Source of the DNA: Enterocloster bolteae | GTDB taxonomy: Bacteria; Bacillota; Clostridia; Lachnospirales; Lachnospiraceae | DNA: 64,000 nucleotides | Direction of reading: 5' to 3' | Assembly (NCBI RefSeq): GCF_002234575.2 | Contig: NZ_CP022464.2 | Coordinates: 5,208,001 to 5,272,000 of the forward strand | In this document: piece after piece, positions 16,307 to 24,754 of the stretch | How the letters are laid out: the number at the start of each line of letters is the position of its first letter | Numbering within the stretch: position 1 is the stretch's first letter | Program-made: the position numbers and the translations under genes | Notes under the pieces: generated by a model | Told to the model about the DNA's origin: nothing | What the model saw: only the letters and a program-made list of their open reading frames with translations | Databases searched by the model: none

Positions 16307-16317
16307 TGGTAGTACCA
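16307..16317. promoter_or_regulatory. FadR-type operator, site 3
   Basis: TGGTAGTACCA, identical to site 2 and 43 bp (about four helix turns) downstream of it, in the 5' leader of the plus-strand operon. The spacing would let two dimers bind the same face of the DNA. Confidence 0.65.
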
Positions 16318-16387
16318 CATCAACAGTATACATATCAAACTACAGAGACAAATATCCACAACACAACAAACCGGAGGTACATATCTT

Positions 16388-17536
16388 ATGAGCATTCAAT
16401 TAAATGGAATCACCTGGTCCCACAGCCGTGGTTACACTTCCATCACAGCGGTGTCACAGCGTTTTTGCGAACTGCACCCGGATGTATCCATTCACTGGGA
16501 AAAACGTTCTTTACAGGAATTTGCCGACGCACCTATTGAAAATCTGGCAAAGTCTTACGACCTGCTTGTGATTGACCATCCCTGGGCCGGTTTCGCGGCC
16601 ACTACAGGAATACTGCTTCCTTTAGAAAAATATCTGTCTAAGGAATATCTGGATGACCAGCTTGCCAACTCTGTGGGCGCGTCTCACCTGAGTTATAATT
16701 TCAATGGTTTCCAAAGCGCACTGGCCATTGATGCCGCCACCCCTGTTGCGGTCTGCCGTCCTGATTATTTTAGAAACGGAGAACATCCTCTTCCCGCAGA
16801 TTTTAAGGATGTAATGGACCTTGCCAGAAAGGGGCATGTGGCGTTTGCCGGCATCCCATTAAACCTGTTGATGGATTTCTATATGTACTGTGCCACATCC
16901 ACCGAGCATTTCTTTGACGATCCTGACAAAATCGTGGAGACAAGCCTGGGAGTAAGTATCCTGGAGGACATGCGTCAGCTGGCTTCCTACTGCAGCAAAT
17001 CTATTTTCCAGTGGGACCCAATCCAGGTACATGAAGCACTGGCTGAGGATAATGATTTGTATTACTGCCCTTACGCCTATGGCTACACCAATTATTCCCG
17101 AAGAGGCTACTGCAGCCATCCTCTAAAGGCCATGGATTTGGTTACCTACCGCGGCAGGATGCTTCGCAGTGTCTTAGGGGGTACCGGACTGGCTGTGTCC
17201 AGCCTATGCGAAAATAGGGAAACGGCACTGCGCTTTGCGGAATATGCTGCCTCTCCCCTGATTCAGACCACCCTGTATACAGAAAACGGCGGGCAGCCCG
17301 GCCACCGCAAGGCATGGCTAGACGAAATCAACAACAATATGACCATGAATTTCTTTAAAGATACCCTGAATACTCTGGACCATTCCTATCTCCGTCCCCG
17401 TTACAACGGTTACCTGTATTTCCAGGACCATGCCGGAGACTATATACAGGATTACATTATGAACGGAGGCAGTCCGGCCCATGTGCTTGACCAGCTGAAC
17501 CAGCTCTACAGAAAATCCAGGGAGGAATCCAAATGA
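16388..17536 (+). CDS. Solute-binding-protein-like protein without signal peptide
   Basis: 382 residues resembling family-1 ABC solute-binding proteins: ITWSHSRGYTSITAVSQRFCE and YDLLVIDHPWAGFA near the start (the usual 'YDLxxxD..WxxxxA' strand), PADFKDVMDLARKG in the middle, and ALRFAEYAASPLIQ toward the end. There is no hydrophobic leader or lipobox, and the neighbours are CoA enzymes, not permeases. So it is probably cytoplasmic, perhaps a ligand sensor or a carrier/regulatory subunit for the pathway. A GGAGG site precedes the ATG, and the stop overlaps the next start by 4 bp. The SBP fold is my recognition; the role is unknown. Confidence 0.7.
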   Translation: MSIQLNGITWSHSRGYTSITAVSQRFCELHPDVSIHWEKRSLQEFADAPIENLAKSYDLLVIDHPWAGFAATTGILLPLEKYLSKEYLDDQLANSVGASHLSYNFNGFQSALAIDAATPVAVCRPDYFRNGEHPLPADFKDVMDLARKGHVAFAGIPLNLLMDFYMYCATSTEHFFDDPDKIVETSLGVSILEDMRQLASYCSKSIFQWDPIQVHEALAEDNDLYYCPYAYGYTNYSRRGYCSHPLKAMDLVTYRGRMLRSVLGGTGLAVSSLCENRETALRFAEYAASPLIQTTLYTENGGQPGHRKAWLDEINNNMTMNFFKDTLNTLDHSYLRPRYNGYLYFQDHAGDYIQDYIMNGGSPAHVLDQLNQLYRKSREESK

Positions 17537-18693
17537 AACCTTTGGAAAATATGATTGTCCTGGACTTTAGCCAGTATCTGGCCGGCCCCTCCGCAGCCCT
17601 CAGGCTTGCCGATATGGGGGCCCGTGTCATCAAAATTGAACGACCGGGGAGCGGAGACGGCTCCAGACAGATGAAGCTGCACAATCTGGACAGCATGGGG
17701 GACAGCGTCCTGTTCCAGACCATAAACCGGAATAAACAAAGTTTCTGTGCTGATTTAAAATCGCCGGAGGACATGAATATGGTAAAAAAACTAATCCGGC
17801 GTTCTGATGTAATGATTGAAAATTTCCGTCCCGGCGTCATGAAAAAAATAGGACTGGACTATGAGACAGTCAAATCCATCAACCCCCGCATGGTGTACGG
17901 AACCGTTACCGGTTATGGAGCCACCGGCCCATGGAACAAAAAACCGGGACAGGACCTTCTGGTTCAATCCATTTCCGGGCTGGCATGGCTCAACGGTGAT
18001 GACGGACAGCCGCCCATGCCGTTTGCCCTCTCCCTGGCAGATTCCTACACCGGCATCCATCTGGCGGAAGGCATTATGGCCTGCCTGTTCCGCCGTTTCA
18101 GCACGGGCCTGGGAGGTTTGGTGGAGGTCAGCCTTTTAGAATCCATTCTGGATATGCAGTTTGAAGTCATAACCACCTTTTTAAATGATGGACATAAGCC
18201 TCCCAAGCGCAGCGCCTTCCACAATGCCCATGCATATCTGGGAGCCCCTTACGGAATCTACCGGACAGAAGACGGTTATATAGCCCTGGCCATGGGAAGC
18301 ATACCCGAGTTGGGCCGGCTTATTGAATGCCCTGCCCTCAGTTCTTACGACAATCAGGAAGAATGGTTCACAAAGCGGGATGAGATTAAACAGCTCATTG
18401 GCTCCCACCTCTTACACAGGACCACGGCCAGCTGGCTTAAAGCCCTTAATGCCGGCGGGTACTGGTGCTCCGATGTATACTCCTGGGACCAGCTGCTCCA
18501 GTCAGAACAGTTCCATACTCTGGATATGCTTCTCAACATCAGGCGGCCCGGAGGCAATGACATATTTACCACCCGCTGTCCCATCTCCTTTGGTGATGGC
18601 CCCATAAAAAATGAAACCCATGCGCCTCTGCTGGGCGAACATACACTGGAAATCATCGAAGAATTTCATTTAAAGGAGGGAGAGGAAGCATGA
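17533..18693 (+). CDS. CaiB/BaiF family III CoA-transferase, paralogue 1
   Basis: 386 residues. N-terminus MKPLENMIVLDFSQYLAGPSAALRLADMGARVIKIERP, the classic family III start (shown in part: LDFSQYLAGPSAALRLADMG). The NRNKQSFCADLKSPEDM block and FRPGVMKKIGLDYETV follow, the CoA-binding part with the catalytic Asp in DLLVQSISGL, usually QDLLxQAxSG. These enzymes move CoA between two carboxylic acids. The gene overlaps both neighbours by 4 bp, so it is translationally coupled. About half of its residues match the next gene, indicating duplication; the pair may form a heterodimer or act on different donor/acceptor acids. Confidence 0.9.
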   Translation: MKPLENMIVLDFSQYLAGPSAALRLADMGARVIKIERPGSGDGSRQMKLHNLDSMGDSVLFQTINRNKQSFCADLKSPEDMNMVKKLIRRSDVMIENFRPGVMKKIGLDYETVKSINPRMVYGTVTGYGATGPWNKKPGQDLLVQSISGLAWLNGDDGQPPMPFALSLADSYTGIHLAEGIMACLFRRFSTGLGGLVEVSLLESILDMQFEVITTFLNDGHKPPKRSAFHNAHAYLGAPYGIYRTEDGYIALAMGSIPELGRLIECPALSSYDNQEEWFTKRDEIKQLIGSHLLHRTTASWLKALNAGGYWCSDVYSWDQLLQSEQFHTLDMLLNIRRPGGNDIFTTRCPISFGDGPIKNETHAPLLGEHTLEIIEEFHLKEGEEA

Positions 18694-19856
18694 AACCATT
18701 AGAAGGTATCACCATACTGGACTTCAGCCAGTTTTTATCCGCCCCTTCCGCCACCCTGCGTCTGGCAGATTTTGGGGCCCGCGTCATCAAGGTAGAGCGT
18801 CCTGACGGAGGCGATATATGCCGCACCCTGTATGTGTCCAATCTGATAATAGAGAATGACAGTTCCCTGTTCCACTCCATCAACCGCAACAAGTACGGGG
18901 TATCCATTGATTTAAAAAATCCAGCTTCCCGGGATATACTATGGTCATTGATTGGGAAGGCAGATGTCATGGTCGTGAATTTCCGTCCCGGAGTGGTGGA
19001 AAAGCTGGGACTGGATTACGCTTCTGTAAAGCAGCACTGTCCGTCCATGATTTATGGTGAGATTACAGGTTATGGAAAAAAGGGTCCATGGAGCCCTATG
19101 CCTGGCCAGGATTTGTTGGTCCAGTCCCTGTCCGGCCTGGCCTGGCTCAATGGGAACCAGAATCAGCCCCCGACTCCCATGGGACTTTCCGTGGCGGATT
19201 TGTTCGCCGGCCAGCACCTGGCCCAAGGCATCCTGGCCGCACTCATAAAACGGGCTTCCTGCGGTGAAGGCTCTTATGTACATGTCAGCATGCTGGAGTC
19301 CGTGATGGATATGCAGTTTGAAGTCTTTACCACCTATCTGAATGACGGCGGGCAGTCGCCTGAGCGTTCTGCAGTCAATAACGCAAATGGCTATATCAAT
19401 GCGCCTTACGGCATATACCAGACCCTTGACGGCTACCTTGCCATTGCCATGGTACCCGTGCCTGTGCTGGGGAAACTTATAAGCTGTGATTCCCTCATAG
19501 GGTACACGGACTCTGAAACATGGTGTACCAGGCGGGATGAGATAAAGTCGCTGCTAGCTGACCACCTGAAAACCCGAACCACAGAATACTGGCTGTCAAA
19601 GCTGGAGCCCGCCGATGTATGGTGCGCGGATGTATATACCTGGGATAAGTTATTTAAAACAGACGGTTTTAAGGAATTAGATATGCTTCAGACTGTCCGC
19701 ACCCCTGGCGGAACAGAGTTTGCCACCACCCGGTGCCCAATTACCATTGACAGGGAACATTATAAAAGCGCAAAAGCTGCCCCTGCTATAGGACAGCATA
19801 ACAATCAATATATATATTACAAGGAGAATCAACATGGAACAGACTATTTATTTTGA
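18690..19856 (+). CDS. CaiB/BaiF family III CoA-transferase, paralogue 2
   Basis: 388 residues, same domain order as the preceding gene: LDFSQFLSAPSATLRLADFG at the start, NFRPGVVEKLGLDYASV, GQDLLVQSLSGLAWLNG with the catalytic aspartate, and YINAPYGIYQTLDGYLAIAM in the second half. Start overlaps the previous stop (ATGA) with AGGGAGAGG upstream; the end overlaps the MaoC gene by 23 bp. Tandem, clearly related but not identical transferases followed by a hydratase suggest activation of a hydroxy or unsaturated acid to its CoA ester and then (de)hydration. Confidence 0.9.
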   Translation: MKPLEGITILDFSQFLSAPSATLRLADFGARVIKVERPDGGDICRTLYVSNLIIENDSSLFHSINRNKYGVSIDLKNPASRDILWSLIGKADVMVVNFRPGVVEKLGLDYASVKQHCPSMIYGEITGYGKKGPWSPMPGQDLLVQSLSGLAWLNGNQNQPPTPMGLSVADLFAGQHLAQGILAALIKRASCGEGSYVHVSMLESVMDMQFEVFTTYLNDGGQSPERSAVNNANGYINAPYGIYQTLDGYLAIAMVPVPVLGKLISCDSLIGYTDSETWCTRRDEIKSLLADHLKTRTTEYWLSKLEPADVWCADVYTWDKLFKTDGFKELDMLQTVRTPGGTEFATTRCPITIDREHYKSAKAAPAIGQHNNQYIYYKENQHGTDYLF

Positions 19857-20286
19857 AGAATATGAAATAGGAAGCGTCCGCGAATCCATTGGACGCACCA
19901 TTACAGAAACGGACATTGTCCTTCATGCCGGTCAGACAGGAGACTTCTTTCCCCACCATATGGATGCGGAATTTGCAAAAACCACTGAATTCGGAAAACG
20001 TATCGCCCACGGCACACTCACCTTCTCCATTGCAGTGGGCATGACTGCCAACCTGATTAATCCGGCTGCTTTTTCCTATGGATATGACCATATGCGCTTT
20101 ATCCATCCGGTTTTCATAGGGGATACCATCCATGTGAAAGTTACCTTAAAAGAAAAACGCGAAAATCCAAAGCATCCTGACAGAGGCTTTATAACAGAGG
20201 CTTTGGAAATCTTCAACCAGAACGGGCAGCTGGTTATGGTCTGCGAACACATCATGTCCTGTCTCAAGAAGACAGCTGATGCCTGA
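19834..20286 (+). CDS. MaoC-like hot-dog-fold enoyl-CoA hydratase
   Basis: 150 residues. The (R)-hydratase signature is TGDFFPHHMDAEFAKTTEFG with catalytic Asp and His, then RIAHGTLTFSIAVGM, the second MaoC block. It adds or removes water on a 2-enoyl-CoA, such as crotonyl- or mesaconyl-CoA type substrates. AAGGAG precedes the ATG inside the end of the transferase gene. It closes the four-gene operon and is followed by a 12-bp-stem hairpin. With two CoA-transferases upstream the operon looks like a mesaconate/citramalate-type or C4-dicarboxylate CoA pathway; that is inference. Confidence 0.88.
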   Translation: MEQTIYFEEYEIGSVRESIGRTITETDIVLHAGQTGDFFPHHMDAEFAKTTEFGKRIAHGTLTFSIAVGMTANLINPAAFSYGYDHMRFIHPVFIGDTIHVKVTLKEKRENPKHPDRGFITEALEIFNQNGQLVMVCEHIMSCLKKTADA

Positions 20287-20308
20287 ATAATTGACATAAC
20301 AAAGCAAA

Positions 20309-20346
20309 GACCTCCCCTGGTTTCGTATTCCTGACCAGGGGAGGTC
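20309..20346. terminator. Bidirectional terminator hairpin
   Basis: GACCTCCCCTGG (20309-20320) and its complement (20335-20346), stem 12 bp. It lies between the convergent MaoC and FNT genes; the minus-strand side is followed by T-rich sequence. Confidence 0.75.
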
Positions 20347-20363
20347 GTCTGCCATTCGTGTGT

Positions 20364-20972
20364 TTATGTCCTCTGACCCACTTTCCGAATAAATGGTATG
20401 AACATTCCTCCTGCGCTGTTTCCCAGTGTCATAACCAGAATATAGACCAGTGCTTTAAGGGACCACACACCTGCCACGGTAAAATAAAACATATTGGCAA
20501 TACAATGTTCAAATCCAGCCAGTATGAACACGCTGACTCCCAAAAACAGGATAACCGGATTCCCCTTTGACTTGTATCCGTCCACAGCAATGTACATCAG
20601 CATCCCGCAGAAAAAGGCCAGTATCAATATGCCTGACAGACTGTCCTCCAGTTTCACGGCGCATATCCCAGCGGCGGCCCGGGCTGTCTTAAGCCTGGTA
20701 AAGGATACCAGGGTGCCGGTGGTAAAGGTTCCGCACAGATTCCCAAACCAGACAACTCCCATCTCAGCCATATATGCCAGTGGACGCCCCAGTGCGTATC
20801 CTATTTTACCCGTATAGAGAGCAAACTGATTCAGCACAATGGCATAAAGGCCCACAGTAAACAGAAGGGAGCCTGCAATCCGGTTCTCTACACCCAGGTA
20901 AACCACCCCGCCTATACCAATGACGATTCCTGCCAAAAAAGCATCTAAAAATGTTTTTACATGTTCCCCCAT
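20364..20972 (-). CDS. Formate/nitrite transporter family (FNT) channel
   Basis: 202 residues, about six transmembrane segments, shorter than FocA (~285) because tails are trimmed. Recognisable FNT blocks are FLAGIVIGIGGVVYLGV (helix 1), LYTGKIGYAL (the LFTG-like helix break), WFGNLCGTF and AGFEHCIANMFYF with the conserved central His of the pore. Starts 3 bp after folD, so it is the last gene of the operon. Placed with formate-THF ligase, it should move formate in or out. Nitrite or hydrosulfide are family alternatives, less likely here. Confidence 0.85.
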   Translation of the reverse strand: MGEHVKTFLDAFLAGIVIGIGGVVYLGVENRIAGSLLFTVGLYAIVLNQFALYTGKIGYALGRPLAYMAEMGVVWFGNLCGTFTTGTLVSFTRLKTARAAAGICAVKLEDSLSGILILAFFCGMLMYIAVDGYKSKGNPVILFLGVSVFILAGFEHCIANMFYFTVAGVWSLKALVYILVMTLGNSAGGMFIPFIRKVGQRT

Positions 20973-20975
20973 GGC

Positions 20976-21818
20976 TTATCCAATCTTTTCTTTTGCAGAT
21001 CGAATCAGGTGTTTTAGCAGCACCAGTGTGGTAACGCTTCCCACGCCTCCCGGCACTGGCGTCAGCACTCCTGCCTTTGTCTTCACCTGGTCAAAATCCA
21101 CATCGCCGCACAGGCTTCCGTCCTCATCCACGTTAATTCCCACATCAATGACCACAGCCCCCTCTGCCACATGCTCCGCCTTAATCATGCGGGCCTTACC
21201 CGCTGCAGCCACCAGAATCTCCGCATTCCGGCAGGTCCCTGTAAAGTCCGCGGTCCTTGTGTGGCATATGGTTACGGTCGCGTGCTGTCCCAGCATCAGC
21301 ATTGCCAAGGGTTTTCCCACCACCAGGCTTCTTCCCACCACAGTCACACGCTTGCCCTTCAGCTCAATTCCCTCATATGCAAGCATCTCCATTACTGCCT
21401 CGGCCGTACAGGGCGCATATGCATCCGAATCACCGGCAAAAACCTTTGCCAGATTTATGGGACTGATGCAGTCAATATCCTTTTTAACATCAATCAGGCT
21501 CTCGATTTCCTTCTCGTCAATCTGCTTTGGAAGTGGCCTCAGCATGAGGATTCCGTCCACATCCGGATTCCGGTTGATTTTCTGGAACTCCTCCACAAAC
21601 TGGTCATGACTGATTTCAGCAGGAAACAAAAAGGATATGCAGCGCAGTCCCAATCTCTGGGCACGTTTTGTGGCTCCTTTCTCATAAGAGATATCGTCCG
21701 GGCGTTCTCCCACCCGGATAATTGCCAGATGGGGAATATATCCTTTCAATTCCTCTATCTGGACCGTCATCTGCTCCTTCATCTGTCTGGCCACATCTGA
21801 ACCCTTTATCTCTTTCAT
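20976..21818 (-). CDS. folD: Methylene-THF dehydrogenase / methenyl-THF cyclohydrolase
   Basis: 280 residues from the ATG at 21818 (AAAGGAGATT before it). Bifunctional FolD: DDISYEKGATKRAQRLGL carries the YxxxK catalytic pair, DVDGILMLRPLPKQID the Asp of the active site, VVGRSLVVGKPLAMLML the NADP-binding loop (here GRSLVVGKP), and a C-terminal TPVPGGVGSVTTLVLLKH. It interconverts 5,10-methylene-, methenyl- and formyl-THF. With the separate FchA in this operon the cyclohydrolase step is present twice. Length and motifs are complete. Confidence 0.95.
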   Translation of the reverse strand: MKEIKGSDVARQMKEQMTVQIEELKGYIPHLAIIRVGERPDDISYEKGATKRAQRLGLRCISFLFPAEISHDQFVEEFQKINRNPDVDGILMLRPLPKQIDEKEIESLIDVKKDIDCISPINLAKVFAGDSDAYAPCTAEAVMEMLAYEGIELKGKRVTVVGRSLVVGKPLAMLMLGQHATVTICHTRTADFTGTCRNAEILVAAAGKARMIKAEHVAEGAVVIDVGINVDEDGSLCGDVDFDQVKTKAGVLTPVPGGVGSVTTLVLLKHLIRSAKEKIG

Positions 21819-21897
21819 AATATCCAATCTCCTTTCTGGCAATGCAGGTATATGATGAATCAGGAGGGGAATATCTTTCCCCCTCCCGAAATCATTT

Positions 21898-22404
21898 TTA
21901 TGAGTTTTCCTGAAGTATATGGTATTTCTTGCTGCCCAGGACATACATCCTTGCAATGATTACAAACTGCACCGGTATCAGAACCACGTACTGGACGATT
22001 CTGGTGGACAAAAGGGCCAGGTAGGGTGCCCCGTACAGCAGTGAAATCCAGCAGGTATTAAGCAGAAGCCCGTAGACCAGCTGTACAATCAGCACGGCGC
22101 ATGCAATCCGAAACATAGACCTGTTTTTATGCAGCAGGATTCCATAGGTTAGTCCGGTTAAAAATGCAGTTACTGTAAAACCCGGAAAATACATTCCTAT
22201 TGGAAACAGTATGGCCCCCAGAAAATCTGCAGCCGCTGCTGCTATGCCTCCCTGCACAGGTCCGAAGAGAACCGCGCCAATAACTATGGGTATAAATGCA
22301 AAACCAATTTTAACATTCCATGCTGAAAAGGATAGAAATCTTGACAATACAATGGATACAGCAATCAGGATACCCATCCATACCATATGTTTCGTCTTTG
22401 TCAT
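21898..22404 (-). CDS. folT: FolT-type folate ECF transporter S component
   Basis: 168 residues with about six transmembrane helices: ARSP-like start MVWMGILIAVSIVLSRFL, then IGFAFIPIVIGAVLFGPVQGG, the FolT block, followed by ADFLGAILFPIGMYFPGFT. FolT binds folates at the membrane and uses the shared EcfA-EcfA'-EcfT module encoded elsewhere. An AGGAGG site precedes it, 13 bp after fchA. Its place among folate C1 enzymes supports folate as ligand over other ECF substrates. Confidence 0.85.
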   Translation of the reverse strand: MTKTKHMVWMGILIAVSIVLSRFLSFSAWNVKIGFAFIPIVIGAVLFGPVQGGIAAAAADFLGAILFPIGMYFPGFTVTAFLTGLTYGILLHKNRSMFRIACAVLIVQLVYGLLLNTCWISLLYGAPYLALLSTRIVQYVVLIPVQFVIIARMYVLGSKKYHILQENS

Positions 22405-22417
22405 TGCATCCTCCCTG

Positions 22418-23044
22418 CTACTTGATGTGTTTAAGCACAGCGCCGTACACCTTGTCGGACAGCGCCCTGCCCTTGTCTATGAGTTCCTCTGTCCTGGCAT
22501 TCAAATCCTCTGCCTGGGTCCGGTCCTTCATCAGCTTTGTGTTGATAAAAATGTTCAGGGATGCCCCCTCCAGGGCAGCTCTGGCAAACAATGCGCCTAC
22601 TCCCACGTCGCTTAAAGCAATCCGGGTCCCCTTTTCTCCCAGCTCCTCTAAAAGGGTCAGTGACTCATACGCCTTTTCCACAATCTGCAGTGGAACCAGA
22701 CTGGCTTCCAACAGCGCATGTTCCATGACAGCCTCTCTGGCGGCTTTTTCTTCCTCTGTTCCCCTGGGTAATCCATAGGCCCTGGATAGAGGCTCAAACA
22801 CCCTTGCGTCCTCGTCTGTCAAATGCTTTAACTCATCCATGAGACTCTGTGACTTTTCAATCAGTTCCTTTATATCCGGCTCCACATCCGCATACTTCCT
22901 CTTGCCCAGCGTCAAGTTGCCAACCATAATTCCAAGGGCGACCCCCATGGCCCCCACTGTGGCCGATGCCCCTCCGCCGCCCGGAACAGGCTCATTGCTT
23001 GACAGTACATCCAGAAACTCCGTTACCTTCTTATCCAGCATCAT
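22418..23044 (-). CDS. fchA: Methenyl-/formimino-THF cyclohydrolase (FchA)
   Basis: 208 residues from the ATG at 23044, chosen for the GGAG nine bases upstream and because longer starts run into fhs. Contains SNEPVPGGGGASATVGAMGVALG, the glycine-rich block of the FTCD-C/FchA family (given here in part: EPVPGGGGASATVGAMG), VGNLTLGKRKYADVE and ALLEASLVPLQIVEK. As a single-domain protein beside fhs and folD it fits acetogen-type FchA, methenyl-THF cyclohydrolase. The alternative is a formiminoglutamate-pathway cyclodeaminase, but no ftcD partner is present. Confidence 0.88.
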   Translation of the reverse strand: MMLDKKVTEFLDVLSSNEPVPGGGGASATVGAMGVALGIMVGNLTLGKRKYADVEPDIKELIEKSQSLMDELKHLTDEDARVFEPLSRAYGLPRGTEEEKAAREAVMEHALLEASLVPLQIVEKAYESLTLLEELGEKGTRIALSDVGVGALFARAALEGASLNIFINTKLMKDRTQAEDLNARTEELIDKGRALSDKVYGAVLKHIK

Positions 23045-23060
23045 ATCGTCATTCTCCATT

Positions 23061-24740
23061 TTAGAATAATCCTGAGATAGATCCATTTTCATCCACATCG
23101 ATTTTTTCAGCCGCAGGCACCTTTGGAAGTCCCGGCATTTTCATAATATCACCTGCCAGGGCCACCAGGAATCCGGCTCCCACAGATGCAGTGATGTCCC
23201 TAATGGATATTTTAAAGCCCCGGGGCCTGCCAAGAAGCTTGGCATTATCCGTAAGGGAATACTGTGTCTTAGCCATACAGACAGGCAGATTTCCATATCC
23301 CAGGCTCTCCAGATTCTTCATTTCCTTTAATGCCTTTGGAGCAAACTCCACCCCGTCCGCACCGTACACCCTGGCTGCAATTGCCTCTATCTTCTCCTTG
23401 ATAGGCAGATTGGTGTCATACACAAATTCCATGGTGCTCCTGCCTTCAGACAACCGGATTACTTCCTTTGCCAGGGCTTCCCCGCCTGCTCCGCCTCTGC
23501 CCCATACATCGGTCAGGGCCACATTGACTCCCAGCTCCCTGCACTTGTTCTCAACCAGCTCCAACTCGGCCGCTGTGTCGGACGGGAATTTATTAATAGC
23601 GACCACTGCCGGCAGATGGTATACGGTAGTGATATTCTCAATATGCTTTAACAGGTTGGGAATTCCCTTATTCAGGGCTTCCAGATTCTCATTATTCAGT
23701 TCTGCCTTAGGTACTCCGCCGTTATATTTTAAAGCGCGTATTGTGGCCACCAGAACAACTGCATTTGGACGCAGCCCGGACATGCGGCACTTGATATCCA
23801 CAAATTTCTCCGCCCCCAGGTCTGCTCCGAATCCTGCCTCAGTCACCATATAATCCGCTAATTTACAGCCCATCTTTGTGGCAATGACGCTGTTGCATCC
23901 GTGGGCAATATTGGCAAAGGGGCCGCCGTGCACAAAGGCAGGGGTTCCCTCCAAGGACTGCACCAGGTTCGGCTTCAAGGCGTCCTTTAAAAGGGCTGCC
24001 ATGGCGCCCTGGGCCTTTAACTGTCCGGCGGTTACCGGCTGGCCGTCCAGGTCATAGGCTACTATAATCCTGGCCAGGCGTTCCTTCAAGTCCATGATGT
24101 CGTTTGCAAGGCAGAATACGGCCATTACCTCAGAAGCCACCGTGATATCAAATCCATCCTGACGGATTGTACCGTCCGGCTTTCCCCCTAATCCGTCCAC
24201 AATATTCCGAAGCTGGCGGTCGTTCATGTCCACCGCCCTTCTGAAGGTAATGCGCTTGGTATCGATGCGCAGGGCGTTTCCCTGGTGGATATGGTTGTCA
24301 AGCATAGCCGCCAGCAGGTTGTTGGCAGCTCCGATGGCGTGGAGGTCGCCTGTAAAATGAAGGTTGATATCCTCCATAGGAACAACCTGCGCATATCCTC
24401 CGCCGGCAGCCCCGCCCTTAACTCCAAAAACAGGTCCCAGGGAAGGTTCTCTCATGGCAATCATGGCCTTCTTATCCAGACGGTTCAGGGCGTCTGCCAG
24501 ACCGATGGTCACGGTTGTCTTGCCCTCACCTGCAGGCGTGGGATTGATGGCTGTCACCAGCACCAGCTTTGCATCAGGTCTGTCCTTTAATGCATCGTTG
24601 TAATAGCGGTAGTCAATTTTAGCCTTGTATGGTCCGTAATTTTCAATATATTTTTCCGGAATCCCCAGTGCGCCTGCAATCTCGTTGATTGGTCTTGCCT
24701 TTGCTTCCTGTGCAATCTCAATATCACTCTTATATCCCAT
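23061..24740 (-). CDS. fhs: Formate-tetrahydrofolate ligase
   Basis: 559 residues, full length. P-loop-like TPAGEGKTTVTIGLADALN, MREPSLGPVFGVKGGAAGGG, NLHFTGDLHAIGAANNLLAA and the C-terminal KTQYSLTDNAKLLGRPRGF are all diagnostic of Fhs. It makes 10-formyl-THF from formate, ATP and THF, and is reversible, yielding ATP when formyl-THF is released as formate. AGAGGAGGAAG precedes the start. It sits directly after lpd and before fchA and folD in one operon, making formate entry to or exit from the glycine-linked C1 pool a single transcription unit. Confidence 0.97.
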   Translation of the reverse strand: MGYKSDIEIAQEAKARPINEIAGALGIPEKYIENYGPYKAKIDYRYYNDALKDRPDAKLVLVTAINPTPAGEGKTTVTIGLADALNRLDKKAMIAMREPSLGPVFGVKGGAAGGGYAQVVPMEDINLHFTGDLHAIGAANNLLAAMLDNHIHQGNALRIDTKRITFRRAVDMNDRQLRNIVDGLGGKPDGTIRQDGFDITVASEVMAVFCLANDIMDLKERLARIIVAYDLDGQPVTAGQLKAQGAMAALLKDALKPNLVQSLEGTPAFVHGGPFANIAHGCNSVIATKMGCKLADYMVTEAGFGADLGAEKFVDIKCRMSGLRPNAVVLVATIRALKYNGGVPKAELNNENLEALNKGIPNLLKHIENITTVYHLPAVVAINKFPSDTAAELELVENKCRELGVNVALTDVWGRGGAGGEALAKEVIRLSEGRSTMEFVYDTNLPIKEKIEAIAARVYGADGVEFAPKALKEMKNLESLGYGNLPVCMAKTQYSLTDNAKLLGRPRGFKISIRDITASVGAGFLVALAGDIMKMPGLPKVPAAEKIDVDENGSISGLF

Positions 24741-24754
24741 TTTATCTTCCTCCT

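Noticed and set aside
20076..20355. Short minus-strand ORFs behind MaoC
   Set aside because: They overlap MaoC and the terminator hairpin and have no start signals.
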